Notes under the pieces: model-generated
What the model saw: only the letters and a program-made list of their open reading frames with translations
What the model was told of the DNA's origin: nothing
Databases searched by the model: none
In this document: positions 1 to 9,091 of the stretch, piece by piece
How the letters are laid out: each line of letters opens with the position of its first letter
Position numbering within the stretch: position 1 is the stretch's first letter
NCBI RefSeq assembly: GCF_014698755.1
Contig: NZ_JACJTO010000005.1
Coordinates: 1 to 64,000 of the forward strand
Direction of reading: 5' to 3'
Origin: Aphanizomenon flos-aquae FACHB-1287
GTDB taxonomy: Bacteria; Cyanobacteriota; Cyanobacteriia; Cyanobacteriales; Nostocaceae
Length of the DNA: 64,000 nucleotides
Position numbers and translations under genes: made by a program

Positions 1-608
1 TTTGTCTTATATCAGTCGAATATGCTGCTGCCATATATATCTCAATTATTTTCTTTTTTTTCCATCTTTAAAGTTTACCATCTTTGTACCGCTTTTGATC
101 TCAAACTGCTGTAATTGCTACAATGTGAATCTGATGGGGTGGAAAATGCCGCCCCCAGATTATAGATACTGTTTAATTGAAAATACAATCCATAGAATAA
201 ACATAATGGCAGAAGTGTTGAATGTTAAGATTTTGAGGATTGTGTCCAAGTTGTGCATTGGTATTGGTGATACCAAATTTGATCAATTAATGACTCTATT
301 CTCAATAGACAATGGATTTTACCTGGGTAAAACACAAAGATTGTAAAGTTTTATTGCAGGATTCAACACTTGTGACATAATGGTTACTATTTAATAATTC
401 AATGGATTGAAATATAAGAATTCTTTACAAGAACTATTGTGAATTTGTTTAATCAGGTAATTCTTTTTTGGCACAGATAACGGTAAGCTATTTTTAACAA
501 TATTAAATCAAGATAAATTTTCATTATCTGTCATGACTAGATTGAGAGGGATCAACGCTAGTCAGTCTGTTTTCTTTAATTTTTGCTGGAAACTATAGGA
601 GTAATTGA
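1..608. other. non-coding left edge with dispersed-repeat copy and operon leader
   Basis: No convincing gene is seen here; the one long open frame has no recognisable domain and runs into the repeat. Positions 289-374 hold one copy of an 86-bp element found inverted at 30716-30801. The last 200 bases are very AT-rich and should carry the promoter of the NDH-1 operon; an AGGAG ribosome site sits at 597-601, eight bases before the ndhF start. I looked for an NdhR/CcmR-type operator and could not define one with confidence. Confidence 0.5.
289..374 (+). repeat. 86-bp dispersed element, copy 1
   Basis: This stretch matches the reverse complement of 30716-30801 with one mismatch visible by eye. 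Similarity continues upstream to about 255 across a roughly 23-base length difference. The element begins near AATGACTCTATTCTC and ends at CAACACTTGTG. It encodes nothing recognisable and is probably a small non-autonomous element or the end of a larger transposon. Confidence 0.75.
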
Positions 609-2468
609 ATGGATCAGTATTTGCTAGACACTATTTGGCTAATTCCAGTTTATGCTTTAATAGGTGGGCTTTTGGCCATACCTTGGTCGCCGGGAATCAT
701 TCGCAAAACAGGTCCCCGACCTGCGGGATATGTCAACGTAGTGATGACCTTTTTCTCCTTTTTCCATGCAGTCCTTGCTTTCTTTGCTATTTGGAATCAT
801 CCAGCTAAAGAAGTATTTATTCCTTGGCTATCTACCGCAGGTTTAAACCTAACCATTAATTTAGAAATTTCTGCTGTCAGTGTGGGGGCATTAATTGTTA
901 TTACTGGCTTGAACTTGCTGGCGCAGATATACGCTATTGGTTACATGGAAATGGACTGGGGTTGGGGACGCTTCTTTTCCTTATTGGGATTATTTGAAGC
1001 TGGTCTTTGTGGCTTAGTTTTGTGTAACGATTTATTTTCCACTTATGTAATTCTGGAAGTCCTCACCTTGGGAACTTACCTATTAGTAGGTTTGTGGTTT
1101 AGTCAACCCTTGGTAGTGACTGGGGCGCGAGATGCTTTTTTAACCAAACGAGTGGGAGACTTGTTTTTATTAATGGGTGTCTTAGGACTTTGGACACTTT
1201 CCGGGACTTGGAATTATTCGGAATTAGCTACATGGGCGGCCACGGCTAATGTTGACCCCACAATTATTACCTTAGTATGTTTGGGTTTAATTGCTGGTCC
1301 TATGGGTAAATGCGCCCAATTTCCCCTACATTTGTGGTTAGATGAGGCTATGGAGGGACCAGTTCCCAGTACGATTTTGCGGAGTTCGGTGGTAGTGGCC
1401 AGTGGGGCGTGGGTGTTAATTAAATTACAACCTGTATTCAGTTTATCTCCTGTTGCAGCTTCTGTAATGGTGGCTATTGGTACAGTAACAGCTATTGGTG
1501 GGGCGTTAATTGCGATCGCCCAAATTGACATTAAACGCTGTTTATCCTATTCTGTTAGTGTTTACATGGGATTGGTATTTATTGCGGTAGGTACACAACA
1601 GAACGAAGCTGCATTATTATTAGTTCTTACCCATGCTGTATCCGCTGCATTGTTAGTTATGAGTACCGGGGGAATTGTTTGGAATAGTGTCACCCAAGAT
1701 GTTACCCAATTAGGTGGATTGTGGTCACGTCGTCCCATATCCGGTTTAGCCTTTATTGTCGGGACCTTAGGTTTAATAGGTTTTCCGCCTTTAGGTAGTT
1801 TTTGGGCACTATTTAAACTAGCTGATGGTTTATGGGCAACACATCCAACTTTAGTAGGAATAATTATTATTGTCAACGGCTTAACTACCTTCAGTTTAAC
1901 TAGGGAATTTAGTTTAATTTTTGGTGGTAAACCTAAACAAATGAGTGAACGTTCTCCTGAAGCTATTTGGTTAATGGTTTTGCCAATGGTGATTTTATCA
2001 GGCTTTGTTTTACATCTGCCTTTAGTATTACAAAGTTTATCATTACTGCCTGATTGGGCAACATTAAATAAAGATGTTGCACTGCTATTGATTTGGTCAA
2101 GTATTTTCGGTTGCAGTATTAGTAGTATCATCTATTTAGGCAATATTCCTAAACCAATTCGTCTACCCTGGCAAGGTTTACAAAATTTATTTGCTTACGA
2201 TTTTTACACCCCTAAATTGTACAAAATTACAATTATTTTTGGTGTTGCCCAACTTTCTAAATTTGCCGATATGTTGGACAAATTTGTAATAGATGGTATT
2301 GTCAATTCTGTGGGTTTATTCTCTCTATTGGGTGGTGAAGGCTTAAAATATAGCAATAATGGACAAACTCAATTTTATGCCTTGACAGTGCTTTTAGGAG
2401 TGGGTGTTTTAGGCACTTGGTTGACATGGCCTTTTTGGGGTGTACATCTCATGAAATTCATTTTTTAA
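609..2468 (+). CDS. ndhF3: NDH-1 subunit NdhF of the CO2-uptake complex (NdhF3/F4 type)
   Basis: This is a 619-residue NuoL/NdhF-type antiporter-like subunit, with hydrophobic membrane segments along its whole length and the conserved proton-channel core in the middle (for example KCAQFPLHLWLDEAMEGP). In NDH-1MS/MS' complexes, NdhF, NdhD and a Cup protein form the distal arm that couples plastoquinone reduction by NDH-1 to CO2 hydration at the thylakoid. The order ndhF-ndhD-cup is diagnostic of the CO2-uptake forms rather than respiratory NDH-1L. Spacing to ndhD is 50 bases, so an operon is likely. The ATG at 609 has AGGAG eight bases upstream. The family call is firm. Choosing F3 (inducible) over F4 (constitutive) rests on overall resemblance and is less sure. 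Confidence 0.88.
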   Translation: MDQYLLDTIWLIPVYALIGGLLAIPWSPGIIRKTGPRPAGYVNVVMTFFSFFHAVLAFFAIWNHPAKEVFIPWLSTAGLNLTINLEISAVSVGALIVITGLNLLAQIYAIGYMEMDWGWGRFFSLLGLFEAGLCGLVLCNDLFSTYVILEVLTLGTYLLVGLWFSQPLVVTGARDAFLTKRVGDLFLLMGVLGLWTLSGTWNYSELATWAATANVDPTIITLVCLGLIAGPMGKCAQFPLHLWLDEAMEGPVPSTILRSSVVVASGAWVLIKLQPVFSLSPVAASVMVAIGTVTAIGGALIAIAQIDIKRCLSYSVSVYMGLVFIAVGTQQNEAALLLVLTHAVSAALLVMSTGGIVWNSVTQDVTQLGGLWSRRPISGLAFIVGTLGLIGFPPLGSFWALFKLADGLWATHPTLVGIIIIVNGLTTFSLTREFSLIFGGKPKQMSERSPEAIWLMVLPMVILSGFVLHLPLVLQSLSLLPDWATLNKDVALLLIWSSIFGCSISSIIYLGNIPKPIRLPWQGLQNLFAYDFYTPKLYKITIIFGVAQLSKFADMLDKFVIDGIVNSVGLFSLLGGEGLKYSNNGQTQFYALTVLLGVGVLGTWLTWPFWGVHLMKFIF

Positions 2469-2518
2469 TTTGCACCTGACTTATAGCATTACCAATTACC
2501 AATTACCGATTTATAAAT

Positions 2519-4027
2519 ATGTTGAGTGTTTTAATTTGGCTACCAATTATAGCCGCTATAATCATCGGTTTTTATCCAGCAAAAGATATTCCGGCAAATA
2601 GAATTCGGTTAGCATCTTTAACCGTTACAGGTTTAGTTTTGCTGTGGAATATTTTCATTTTGTTAAAATTTGATATCAACAATCCAGGGATGCAATTTAC
2701 AGAATATCTACCTTGGAATGAAACATTAGGTTTGAGTTATCATCTAGGAGTTGATGGATTATCAATATTAATGTTAGTATTAAATAGCTTTCTAACTTGG
2801 ATTGCTATTTACAGCAGCAGTAAAGATACAGAACGTCCCCGGTTATTTTATTCCTTGATTCTGTTCATTACTGGTGGAGTTGCTGGTGCTTTCTTATCAC
2901 AAAATTTGCTTTTGTTCTTCCTATTTTATGAATTGGAATTAATTCCTTTTTATTTACTAATTTCCATTTGGGGAGGAAAAAATCGGGCTTATGCGGGCAT
3001 GAAATTTCTGATTTATACAGCAATTTCTGGGGCGTTAATTTTAGCCACATTTTTAGGAATGGTATGGTTAGGTGGTTCTCACAGTTTTGCTTTTGATACT
3101 GTTGCCACTGCAAACATTTCTGCGGGAATGCAATTAATATTATTAGCAGGAATAGTTTTAGGTTTTGGCATCAAAATTCCGTTAATTCCCTTTCATACTT
3201 GGCTACCAGATGCTTATGTAGAAGCTTCTGCACCTATTGCTATTTTATTAGGTGGAATATTAGCCAAATTGGGAACTTATGGACTATTAAGATTTGGTTT
3301 GGGAATGTTTCCCCAAACTTGGCATATTATCGCCCCAACATTAGCAATTTGGGGGGCAATTAGCGCGATTTATGGAGCAGTTGTAGCCATTACCCAAAAA
3401 GACATTAAAAGGATGGTAGCATATAGTTCTATCGGCCACATGGGCTATATTTTACTAGCAGCAGCAGCGGCCACACCCTTAGCCTTAGTTGGCGCAGTAG
3501 CCCAGATGTTTAGTCATGGAATTATTCTCGCTATTCTCTTCCATTTAGTGGGAGTTATTGAAACCAAAGTTGGCACAAGAGAATTAGACAAACTTAATGG
3601 TTTAATGAGTCCTATTCGTGGTTTACCCCTAGTTAGTGCCTTACTCGTTTTAGGTGGAATGGCTAGTTCAGGTATTCCTGGTTTGACAGGTTTTATTGCG
3701 GAATTTATTTCCTTTCAAGGCAGTTTTTCCAGCTTTCCAATTTCGACAATTTTATGTGTAGTTGCCTCTGGTTTAACCGCAGTTTATTTTGTTATTCTTC
3801 TTAACCGTACCTGTTTTGGTAAGTTGCAAAATAACTTAGCCTATTATCCCAAAGTTCTCTGGAATGAAAAATTTCCCGCGTTGATTTTGGCATTCTTAAT
3901 TATCTTTTTGGGAGTACAACCGACTTGGTTAGTGCGTTGGAGTGAAACTACAACTACCGCTATGGTGACAGCAATTCCCACTATCGAAAAAAACCTAATT
4001 GCGGAAATTGTGTTGAAGTCCAATTAA
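2519..4027 (+). CDS. ndhD3: NDH-1 subunit NdhD of the CO2-uptake complex
   Basis: This 502-residue NuoM/NdhD-family protein has about fourteen membrane segments. The conserved membrane Glu of the family is in the YELELIPFYLL motif (E138), and the channel lysine region PFHTWLPDAYVEASAP follows. It should be the proton-pumping partner of NdhF in NDH-1MS. It lies 50 bases after ndhF and about 150 bases before the cup gene, on the same strand. The gap before cup holds several hairpins. The assignment to the NdhD3/D4 class comes from the cup neighbour; the D3 label is tentative. Confidence 0.88.
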   Translation: MLSVLIWLPIIAAIIIGFYPAKDIPANRIRLASLTVTGLVLLWNIFILLKFDINNPGMQFTEYLPWNETLGLSYHLGVDGLSILMLVLNSFLTWIAIYSSSKDTERPRLFYSLILFITGGVAGAFLSQNLLLFFLFYELELIPFYLLISIWGGKNRAYAGMKFLIYTAISGALILATFLGMVWLGGSHSFAFDTVATANISAGMQLILLAGIVLGFGIKIPLIPFHTWLPDAYVEASAPIAILLGGILAKLGTYGLLRFGLGMFPQTWHIIAPTLAIWGAISAIYGAVVAITQKDIKRMVAYSSIGHMGYILLAAAAATPLALVGAVAQMFSHGIILAILFHLVGVIETKVGTRELDKLNGLMSPIRGLPLVSALLVLGGMASSGIPGLTGFIAEFISFQGSFSSFPISTILCVVASGLTAVYFVILLNRTCFGKLQNNLAYYPKVLWNEKFPALILAFLIIFLGVQPTWLVRWSETTTTAMVTAIPTIEKNLIAEIVLKSN

Positions 4028-4033
4028 CATAAA

Positions 4034-4155
4034 AACGGCGGTTATAAGCCGCATTTATATGGGCAAAACCCACCTCTGTGGGTTTCAAACACCGGATTTT
4101 TATTAGTCCTCCTAGGTAGACTTCATTTGTGTAACCGCGAATTATTCGCCTTTTA
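4034..4155 (+). promoter_or_regulatory. hairpin cluster between ndhD3 and cupA
   Basis: Three short inverted repeats sit in the 150-base gap: CGGCGGTTATAAGCCG near 4036, AACCCACCTCTGTGGGTT near 4067 and GCGAATTATTCGC near 4136. None is followed by a strong T-run, so they look less like terminators than like RNA-processing or stability elements that could tune cupA relative to ndhF/D. The function is inference. Confidence 0.4.
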
Positions 4156-4179
4156 TAAATAACCCAATCCAAAAATGTT

Positions 4180-5499
4180 ATGGTACAAACTCCAGAAAAA
4201 CCAACTAAAATACCACCTTCAAAACACGAATTTGCCGAAATCATTCATCGTTTAGAATCTGGCGGTTCAATGTTACCAGATACCCCAGAAAACTTAATGC
4301 AAATTATCGGTATTTATAAAGCCTATGCCGTACCGATGGATTTTTATTGGCGAGATTTATTATATATTGCCGAAAGGGTATTTTTAGACCCTTTACCAGC
4401 TTTTAAATACTTCCTACCACAAGAATATTTAGACCTCCATAATCACTATGCAGGTGATGATGCTGATTTAAGAATTTGGCGAGGTGTAGCTACTGCACAC
4501 CCAGAACTTTTGGCATTTATGGAAAAGGGTGAAACTAGGAAAATGCCGAAAATTTTCCATCATTTATTCCATGATAGAATCAATATGGAATTTGCAGAAG
4601 CTTGTATGCAAGCTATGTTTTGGCATCGTAAAATGTACGCACCAGTTAACCAATTTGATAGTTATTTAGATTCAGCAGAATATAAAGCTAATGCTGATAA
4701 AGCAATTAAAGCTTATTTTCGGAAAAATCCCCTCATGTCAGGACTTTATAAACTGTTTCCTGAGATGTTTTTGGAACAGTGCCGCATGATGTCCTATTAT
4801 TCTAACTTAGGACTTTTTTGGGAAGTTATGGCACCGGTATTTTTTGAAATGTCAGATATTTATGATGAAGGTGGTTTTAAAAGTGTACCTGATGCCATGA
4901 ATTTTCTCATAAATGGTATATTTGCTATTGCTGGTCGTCCTATTTATCATCATGTTTATATTGACGGTAAATGTTATGAAATAATCCCCAAATCAAAAGG
5001 GTTTACCTGGTTATATGAAGCCGCTTTACCCTACGTTGAAGCTGTTTTTTATCGCACCGCACCATTTAGAGGTACAAAGTCATATAATGCCCAAGCCGGA
5101 GAAGTTCCAGAAGATCAAAAAGACTTCCATTATGGTATTCTTTATGCTGATGTATTTCCCGTCGGTACAGCGGGTATTCCTCCCACTTTATTAATGCAAG
5201 ATATGCTGCATTTTTTGCCCCAATATCTTGTTGATTATTACCAAGAACATTGTCGAGGAGAAGAGGATATTTTAATTCAATTGGGGATTACTTTTCAACG
5301 TTCCATGTACAATGTAACATCGGCCGTAATTCAAGCTTTAAGAACTGCCTTATTGTATCCTTTAGATGATGAAAATCCCCAGCATTTACAAGCAAACCGA
5401 GAATTTTTTGAAATGCAGCTAAATCGCTTTACTCGCAGTGATTATAATATGCGTGATGCAGCGAGATTGAGAGATATTCAAAGACAGAATTATAGATAA
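4180..5499 (+). CDS. cupA: CO2 hydration protein CupA (CupB alternative)
   Basis: This 439-residue soluble protein belongs to the CO2 hydration (ChpXY/Cup) family. Cup proteins dock on NdhF3/NdhD3 (or F4/D4) at the cytosolic face of NDH-1MS and act as a vectorial carbonic anhydrase. Recognisable conserved parts are SGGSMLPDTPENLMQIIG near residue 28, DLHNHYAGDDADLRIWRG near 85 and the His-rich FHHLFHDR (H127, H128, H131, R133), which lies in the region tied to zinc binding in the family. Length and N-terminus fit CupA better than the shorter CupB. In other cyanobacteria cupS usually follows cupA; here the next gene is convergent and unrelated. Confidence 0.85.
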   Translation: MVQTPEKPTKIPPSKHEFAEIIHRLESGGSMLPDTPENLMQIIGIYKAYAVPMDFYWRDLLYIAERVFLDPLPAFKYFLPQEYLDLHNHYAGDDADLRIWRGVATAHPELLAFMEKGETRKMPKIFHHLFHDRINMEFAEACMQAMFWHRKMYAPVNQFDSYLDSAEYKANADKAIKAYFRKNPLMSGLYKLFPEMFLEQCRMMSYYSNLGLFWEVMAPVFFEMSDIYDEGGFKSVPDAMNFLINGIFAIAGRPIYHHVYIDGKCYEIIPKSKGFTWLYEAALPYVEAVFYRTAPFRGTKSYNAQAGEVPEDQKDFHYGILYADVFPVGTAGIPPTLLMQDMLHFLPQYLVDYYQEHCRGEEDILIQLGITFQRSMYNVTSAVIQALRTALLYPLDDENPQHLQANREFFEMQLNRFTRSDYNMRDAARLRDIQRQNYR

Positions 5500-5510
5500 A
5501 TTACTTTCAC

Positions 5511-5559
5511 TACCCGCTCTTTCTCTTAATAGATTTAATGATTAAGAAAGAGGCGGGTA
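5511..5559. terminator. bidirectional terminator hairpin after cupA
   Basis: TACCCGCTCTTTCTCTTAAT is followed by a 10-base loop and then ATTAAGAAAGAGGCGGGTA, giving a long, nearly perfect stem. It lies between two convergent genes and can serve both. Confidence 0.75.
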
Positions 5560-5574
5560 TAGGCTTATTAATGT

Positions 5575-6063
5575 CTAATTTTGATGTTCTTGTCCATGAT
5601 TTTTACAACCACCCTGACCATGATGGTGTTCGTGATTATGCCCATTAGCGCAGCCTTGAAGGTCTTGCTGCATGAGTTTTTCACTCATTTCTTTAAAAGA
5701 CTCGTCTACGGCTTTTAAGCCTATCCATGCGTCAATTTTCTCGACATCAAAGCCTACTTCTCTTTTATCTCCTACTTGTATCAATGGACGACGAATTAAT
5801 AGAGGATCTCTAAGCATCATTACCAACGCATTTTCAGCACTGATGTTTTCAGGATTTACCTCTCCTGATTTTATTCTAGGTGCGGCTTTATTAAACCATT
5901 CAATGACCGGGCGATTACCAAAAAATGACCGCAATTTTTCCGCTGTCCAAGGTTCTGTTAATAAGCTATATGCTACCACTTCATGACCTGCGGCTGTGAG
6001 TAATACTTTTTGTCTAGTATTGTTCTTACAACCTGGTTTTTCATAGAAAATTACTCTAGTCAT
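5575..6063 (-). CDS. nitrogenase-associated ArsC-like protein with His-rich tail
   Basis: This 162-residue protein has the thioredoxin-like fold of the ArsC/Spx group. It opens with a beta strand and GCKNN, so a single Cys (C12) sits where ArsC has its catalytic Cys; the second Cys of the CxxC type is absent. The family known as nitrogenase-associated protein (TIGR01616 type) fits the core up to about residue 125. The last 30 residues are an added tail with CANGHNHEHHHGQGG and CKNHGQEH, rich in His and Cys and plausibly metal-binding. No nif genes are in the window. Its reaction is not known; arsenate reduction should not be assumed. Confidence 0.72.
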   Translation of the reverse strand: MTRVIFYEKPGCKNNTRQKVLLTAAGHEVVAYSLLTEPWTAEKLRSFFGNRPVIEWFNKAAPRIKSGEVNPENISAENALVMMLRDPLLIRRPLIQVGDKREVGFDVEKIDAWIGLKAVDESFKEMSEKLMQQDLQGCANGHNHEHHHGQGGCKNHGQEHQN

Positions 6064-6110
6064 TGCTGTTTCTCCTATAAGGTTATTGGATGTTTGGAGA
6101 GGAAGTAATT

Positions 6111-6141
6111 AACCGCAGATGAACGCAGATAAACGCAGATG
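6111..6141. repeat. decamer tandem repeat
   Basis: About three copies of a ten-base unit close to ACGCAGATGA occur in tandem just upstream of the ArsC-like gene. Repeats of this kind are common in intergenic DNA of filamentous cyanobacteria. No function is inferred. Confidence 0.6.
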
Positions 6142-6289
6142 GAAGATGATTATTTTGATTGATAGCTAACATTTAGATCCCTGATTTCTAAGATTATCAT
6201 TTATTGACAATATGTAAAAAGCAGTCGGGAATCTTATTTTCTATGATATTTATCAGCATAATCTGTTATTTCTTTTTTTGCCACTATCT

Positions 6290-6901
6290 TTAAAATTTTT
6301 TAGCACTGTGATTAGTTATGTCAAATTCAAATCTCTGTTTTGGATTTGTTTCCCCATAAATATTAAATGTTACTGTTGGTTCTTCACCAATAGCTTGAAC
6401 TTGATGTATTGTTTGAGGTGTAAAACTAACAATATCACCGGGGGATAAATTTATTTCTCCTACTTTTTCAATTTTATTAGGAAAATCTGAGTTTGAACTA
6501 CGTCGCCAAAATGTGTTTTTTTCCTGACCTTTTAAGATTGCGACTACTCCCCATGTTCCATGATTATGAATATTAGAATTTGTCCCTGGTGCAAATGTTA
6601 CTGTTTGCACAGTTAAGGGAAATCCTAATTCATTATATAACAGTAAAACCGAGATTCCTGTTTTTAAATCAGGTTGTAAGAATTGACTTTGTACCCAATA
6701 GGAATTGATAATTAATCGTCTTACCAACATTCTAATTTCTGGAAGTCGAGTTGATTGATCTTCAACATTGTTAAGCACGTCTTCGAGTTCGGTTAAAAAA
6801 CGATATAGACGATAATTATCACGCAATAAATCCCATGTTCTCGCTGATTTACAAATTTGATACTGTCCATTTTCAGCAATAAATAAATCCCGGCCTTGCA
6901 T
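6290..6901 (-). CDS. cysteine-dioxygenase-like cupin protein
   Basis: This 203-residue protein has an alpha-helical N-terminal half and a cupin C-terminal half. The first cupin motif is IHNHGTWGVVAILKG (H112, H114) and the second includes PGDIVSFTPQTIHQVQ (H166). This three-His arrangement is that of cysteine-dioxygenase-type mononuclear iron enzymes (predicted metal-dependent double-stranded beta-helix family). Oxidation of a thiol substrate is likely, but the substrate is not shown by the sequence. A short Pro-rich reading frame lies immediately upstream on the same strand and may be co-transcribed. Confidence 0.72.
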   Translation of the reverse strand: MQGRDLFIAENGQYQICKSARTWDLLRDNYRLYRFLTELEDVLNNVEDQSTRLPEIRMLVRRLIINSYWVQSQFLQPDLKTGISVLLLYNELGFPLTVQTVTFAPGTNSNIHNHGTWGVVAILKGQEKNTFWRRSSNSDFPNKIEKVGEINLSPGDIVSFTPQTIHQVQAIGEEPTVTFNIYGETNPKQRFEFDITNHSAKKF

Positions 6902-6906
6902 AATTT

Positions 6907-7080
6907 TTAAAATATTGACTGTGGAGAATTAGGTAAAAAAATCAGAGGAGGAGAGGTTTGAGGTATTTTAGTTATAGGAGTAATTGGAGATGTAGGTAGT
7001 CCAGGTAAAATCACCGTATTCTGGTTAGAAAATGACGATATTAGCTGGGAATTTGAGTTGATAGATAGCCAATTATTCAT
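6907..7080 (-). CDS. possible 57-residue Pro-rich small protein
   Basis: An ATG-started frame of 57 codons ends six bases before the start of the cupin gene on the same strand. The product has Asn/Ser at its start and then a Pro-rich half (PGLPTSPITPITKIPQTSPP). I recognise no family. The close spacing supports a small gene in a cupin operon, but a chance frame is equally possible. Confidence 0.3.
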   Translation of the reverse strand: MNNWLSINSNSQLISSFSNQNTVILPGLPTSPITPITKIPQTSPPLIFLPNSPQSIF

Positions 7081-7136
7081 GATTTGTAATTTAGTGATTA
7101 GTTGTTAGTTGTAGGAGTTTTTGCCTATTCCCAGAT

Positions 7137-7639
7137 TTAATCATTTTCTTCTGGTGGACGAGTTAAAATATCAAGAAGAATACCAGCACCAAAATCGTTT
7201 TTTTCATCAATACTTTTTATTCTGGTACTAATTTCTTTTGCTTGTTCTATTCTTCCTAGTTTAGTTAATACCAAACCAGAAGCAGCATAAGCAGTTAAGA
7301 ATAATCTAATTTGAGATTCTTCATGACGGTTAATTAGGATAGGTTGAAGTTCTTGCCAATTATCAGGTAGATTTTCCTCTTCTCTAATTTTAGCAATGAT
7401 TTTCTCTGCTGTTGTCAGTGCAAAAACATAATTATTTTTGTAGTAAAAATATCTATAAGCTGCAACTAAAATATCTGTATTATCTGCTGTTTTAGCTAAG
7501 GCTTGTTGCATATATTTTGTAGATTCTTCCGTATTTTCCCAAGTTTTTACAGCTAATATCAATAATTCTTTGACATCATCAATTCTTTGACATCATCTGC
7601 TACATTGAACCATGAATAGCTATTTGTATCAGTTTGCAT
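7137..7639 (-). pseudogene. helical-repeat (TPR-like) protein split by a 17-bp tandem duplication
   Basis: The long 3' part reads as 140 residues with TPR-like helical pairs (YMQQALAKTADNTDILVAAY, ALTTAEKIIAKI, GLVLTKLGRIEQAKEIS). Starting from the ATG at 7639, translation gives MQTDTNSYSWFNVADDVKEL and stops soon after. AATTCTTTGACATCATC occurs twice in direct tandem at 7564-7580 and 7581-7597. Removing one copy joins the two pieces in frame (ADDVKELLILAVKTWEN). The gene is therefore frameshifted by a recent duplication unless it restarts at the TTG at 7562. Function is unknown. Confidence 0.72.
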
Positions 7640-7768
7640 AATAGGTAATTAATCCCATTTGTTATGGCATATTTGGGATTTCTCATGTCTATTATAGCAG
7701 TTCTCCTATTTTTGAGGTACAAAGTTTTTTAGTTTTATGGAATAGGAGTACCGATCCAAAATTCTTCC

Positions 7769-9091
7769 CTATCCTATCCAAATTTCTTGAGCAAAACCTA
7801 TTGCTAATTTACCAAGTAAGGTAATAAACAAACCCATAATTAAATAAGCTTGACGGGGATAGCGAGATAAACAGATACCTATAGCTGCACTCAAAGGCAC
7901 AATTCCATAAGCAAGACGACTTAAAGAAATTGTCCCCCCAGAAGCTAAAAGTAAACCAATACCACAAAAACCATAAATTACCATAATGGGAGTTAATTGC
8001 TTACGAAAACACCATAAAAGGTAGCTGCTACCTAAGATCATAGATACGTTAAGCAAATTGTTTATTAATCCTTGATCTGCAATTATTAAGCATAATATGA
8101 CTATGGCATAAAAAGTATAGAATATCAAGGGATTGAAATATTTACGCCAATATAATAAACAGCAAGAACTAATCACAATTAAACTAAAAAACAGCGGATA
8201 CCAAAGGTCTTTAATTCCACCTTGATCATTTTCAACCCAACCAAAATACCAATTTTGACCAAAAAGAATTTGCATGAACATATTTAACCAACCTTCCCAA
8301 TCAAAACCAAAAGAAGGCCGCCATCCTTTCTGGGCAGCAATAAAGGCTAAAAAGTCATGAAAATTTAGTTGACAATATAGGCTAAATATTAATAAACCTG
8401 TGGCAGATAATAAACCTACAATATAAGCAATTGGTGGTTTATTTTGTCGCCAAGCTGTAATTAAAAATGCAGGAATTAATGCCATTCCTGTGGGACGTGT
8501 TGCAGTTGCCATTGCTCCACAAATTGCTGTCCAATGATATTGTTTTTGATCAAAGGCACGTAAAGCGATTGTACTCAATAACAAATATAAACCTTCTGTG
8601 TAAATTACTCCTGTAAATAGAGACATGGGACAACAAGTTATGACAGCAATTGTCCAATGAGCAGCACTGATGCCACATTGTTTTTTTACCCAAGAATATA
8701 AACAATAAACTGTACCTAAAAATGCCAAATTATTGATGATTAATCCGGCTATTTCAAAGGAAAAACCCAATTTCATGAACATAAAAATGCTAACAGGAAA
8801 TAGGGGGAAAAATGCTAAATTATGTTGTTTGCCATCATTAATAAATTCATAACCTTCAGTAGCGATCGCTCGATAATGTACACTATCCCAAGCATCAAAA
8901 ATCCCCCAGCCAAAATGGGGCGTAATACCATCTGGTAATGCTGGTAAATTGGGGGCAATCAAAAACATCGCTATCCCCATCAATAGACGACTTACAAGCC
9001 ACATAGACACGGGAAACAAGAAATCATCTGTCCAAATAAATTTGGCGATAGCTGCGGCGAGGGTAGATATGGCCATTCGCGCTTTAACCAT
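7769..9091 (-). CDS. PIG-V/Gpi18-like integral membrane mannosyltransferase family protein
   Basis: This 440-residue polytopic membrane protein has roughly ten to twelve hydrophobic segments. Conserved signs of the PIG-V-like GT-C family are FDAWDSVHYRAIATEGY near residue 65 (acidic residue plus HY in the first outer loop), NLAFFPLFPV near residue 92 and the ATRPTG motif near 200. Such enzymes transfer a sugar from a polyprenyl-phosphate donor on the outer face of the membrane. The acceptor is unknown. It is divergent from dxr. Confidence 0.75.
   Translation of the reverse strand: MVKARMAISTLAAAIAKFIWTDDFLFPVSMWLVSRLLMGIAMFLIAPNLPALPDGITPHFGWGIFDAWDSVHYRAIATEGYEFINDGKQHNLAFFPLFPVSIFMFMKLGFSFEIAGLIINNLAFLGTVYCLYSWVKKQCGISAAHWTIAVITCCPMSLFTGVIYTEGLYLLLSTIALRAFDQKQYHWTAICGAMATATRPTGMALIPAFLITAWRQNKPPIAYIVGLLSATGLLIFSLYCQLNFHDFLAFIAAQKGWRPSFGFDWEGWLNMFMQILFGQNWYFGWVENDQGGIKDLWYPLFFSLIVISSCCLLYWRKYFNPLIFYTFYAIVILCLIIADQGLINNLLNVSMILGSSYLLWCFRKQLTPIMVIYGFCGIGLLLASGGTISLSRLAYGIVPLSAAIGICLSRYPRQAYLIMGLFITLLGKLAIGFAQEIWIG

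Noticed and set aside
2-346. Open frame at the left edge on the plus strand
   Set aside because: No domain, odd composition, and its end lies inside the dispersed 86-bp repeat.
400-608. NdhR/CcmR operator upstream of ndhF
   Set aside because: No match to the known spaced inverted motif that I could defend by eye.
1214-2131. Two minus-strand frames inside ndhF
   Set aside because: Antisense shadows of a clear NDH-1 gene with unnatural composition.
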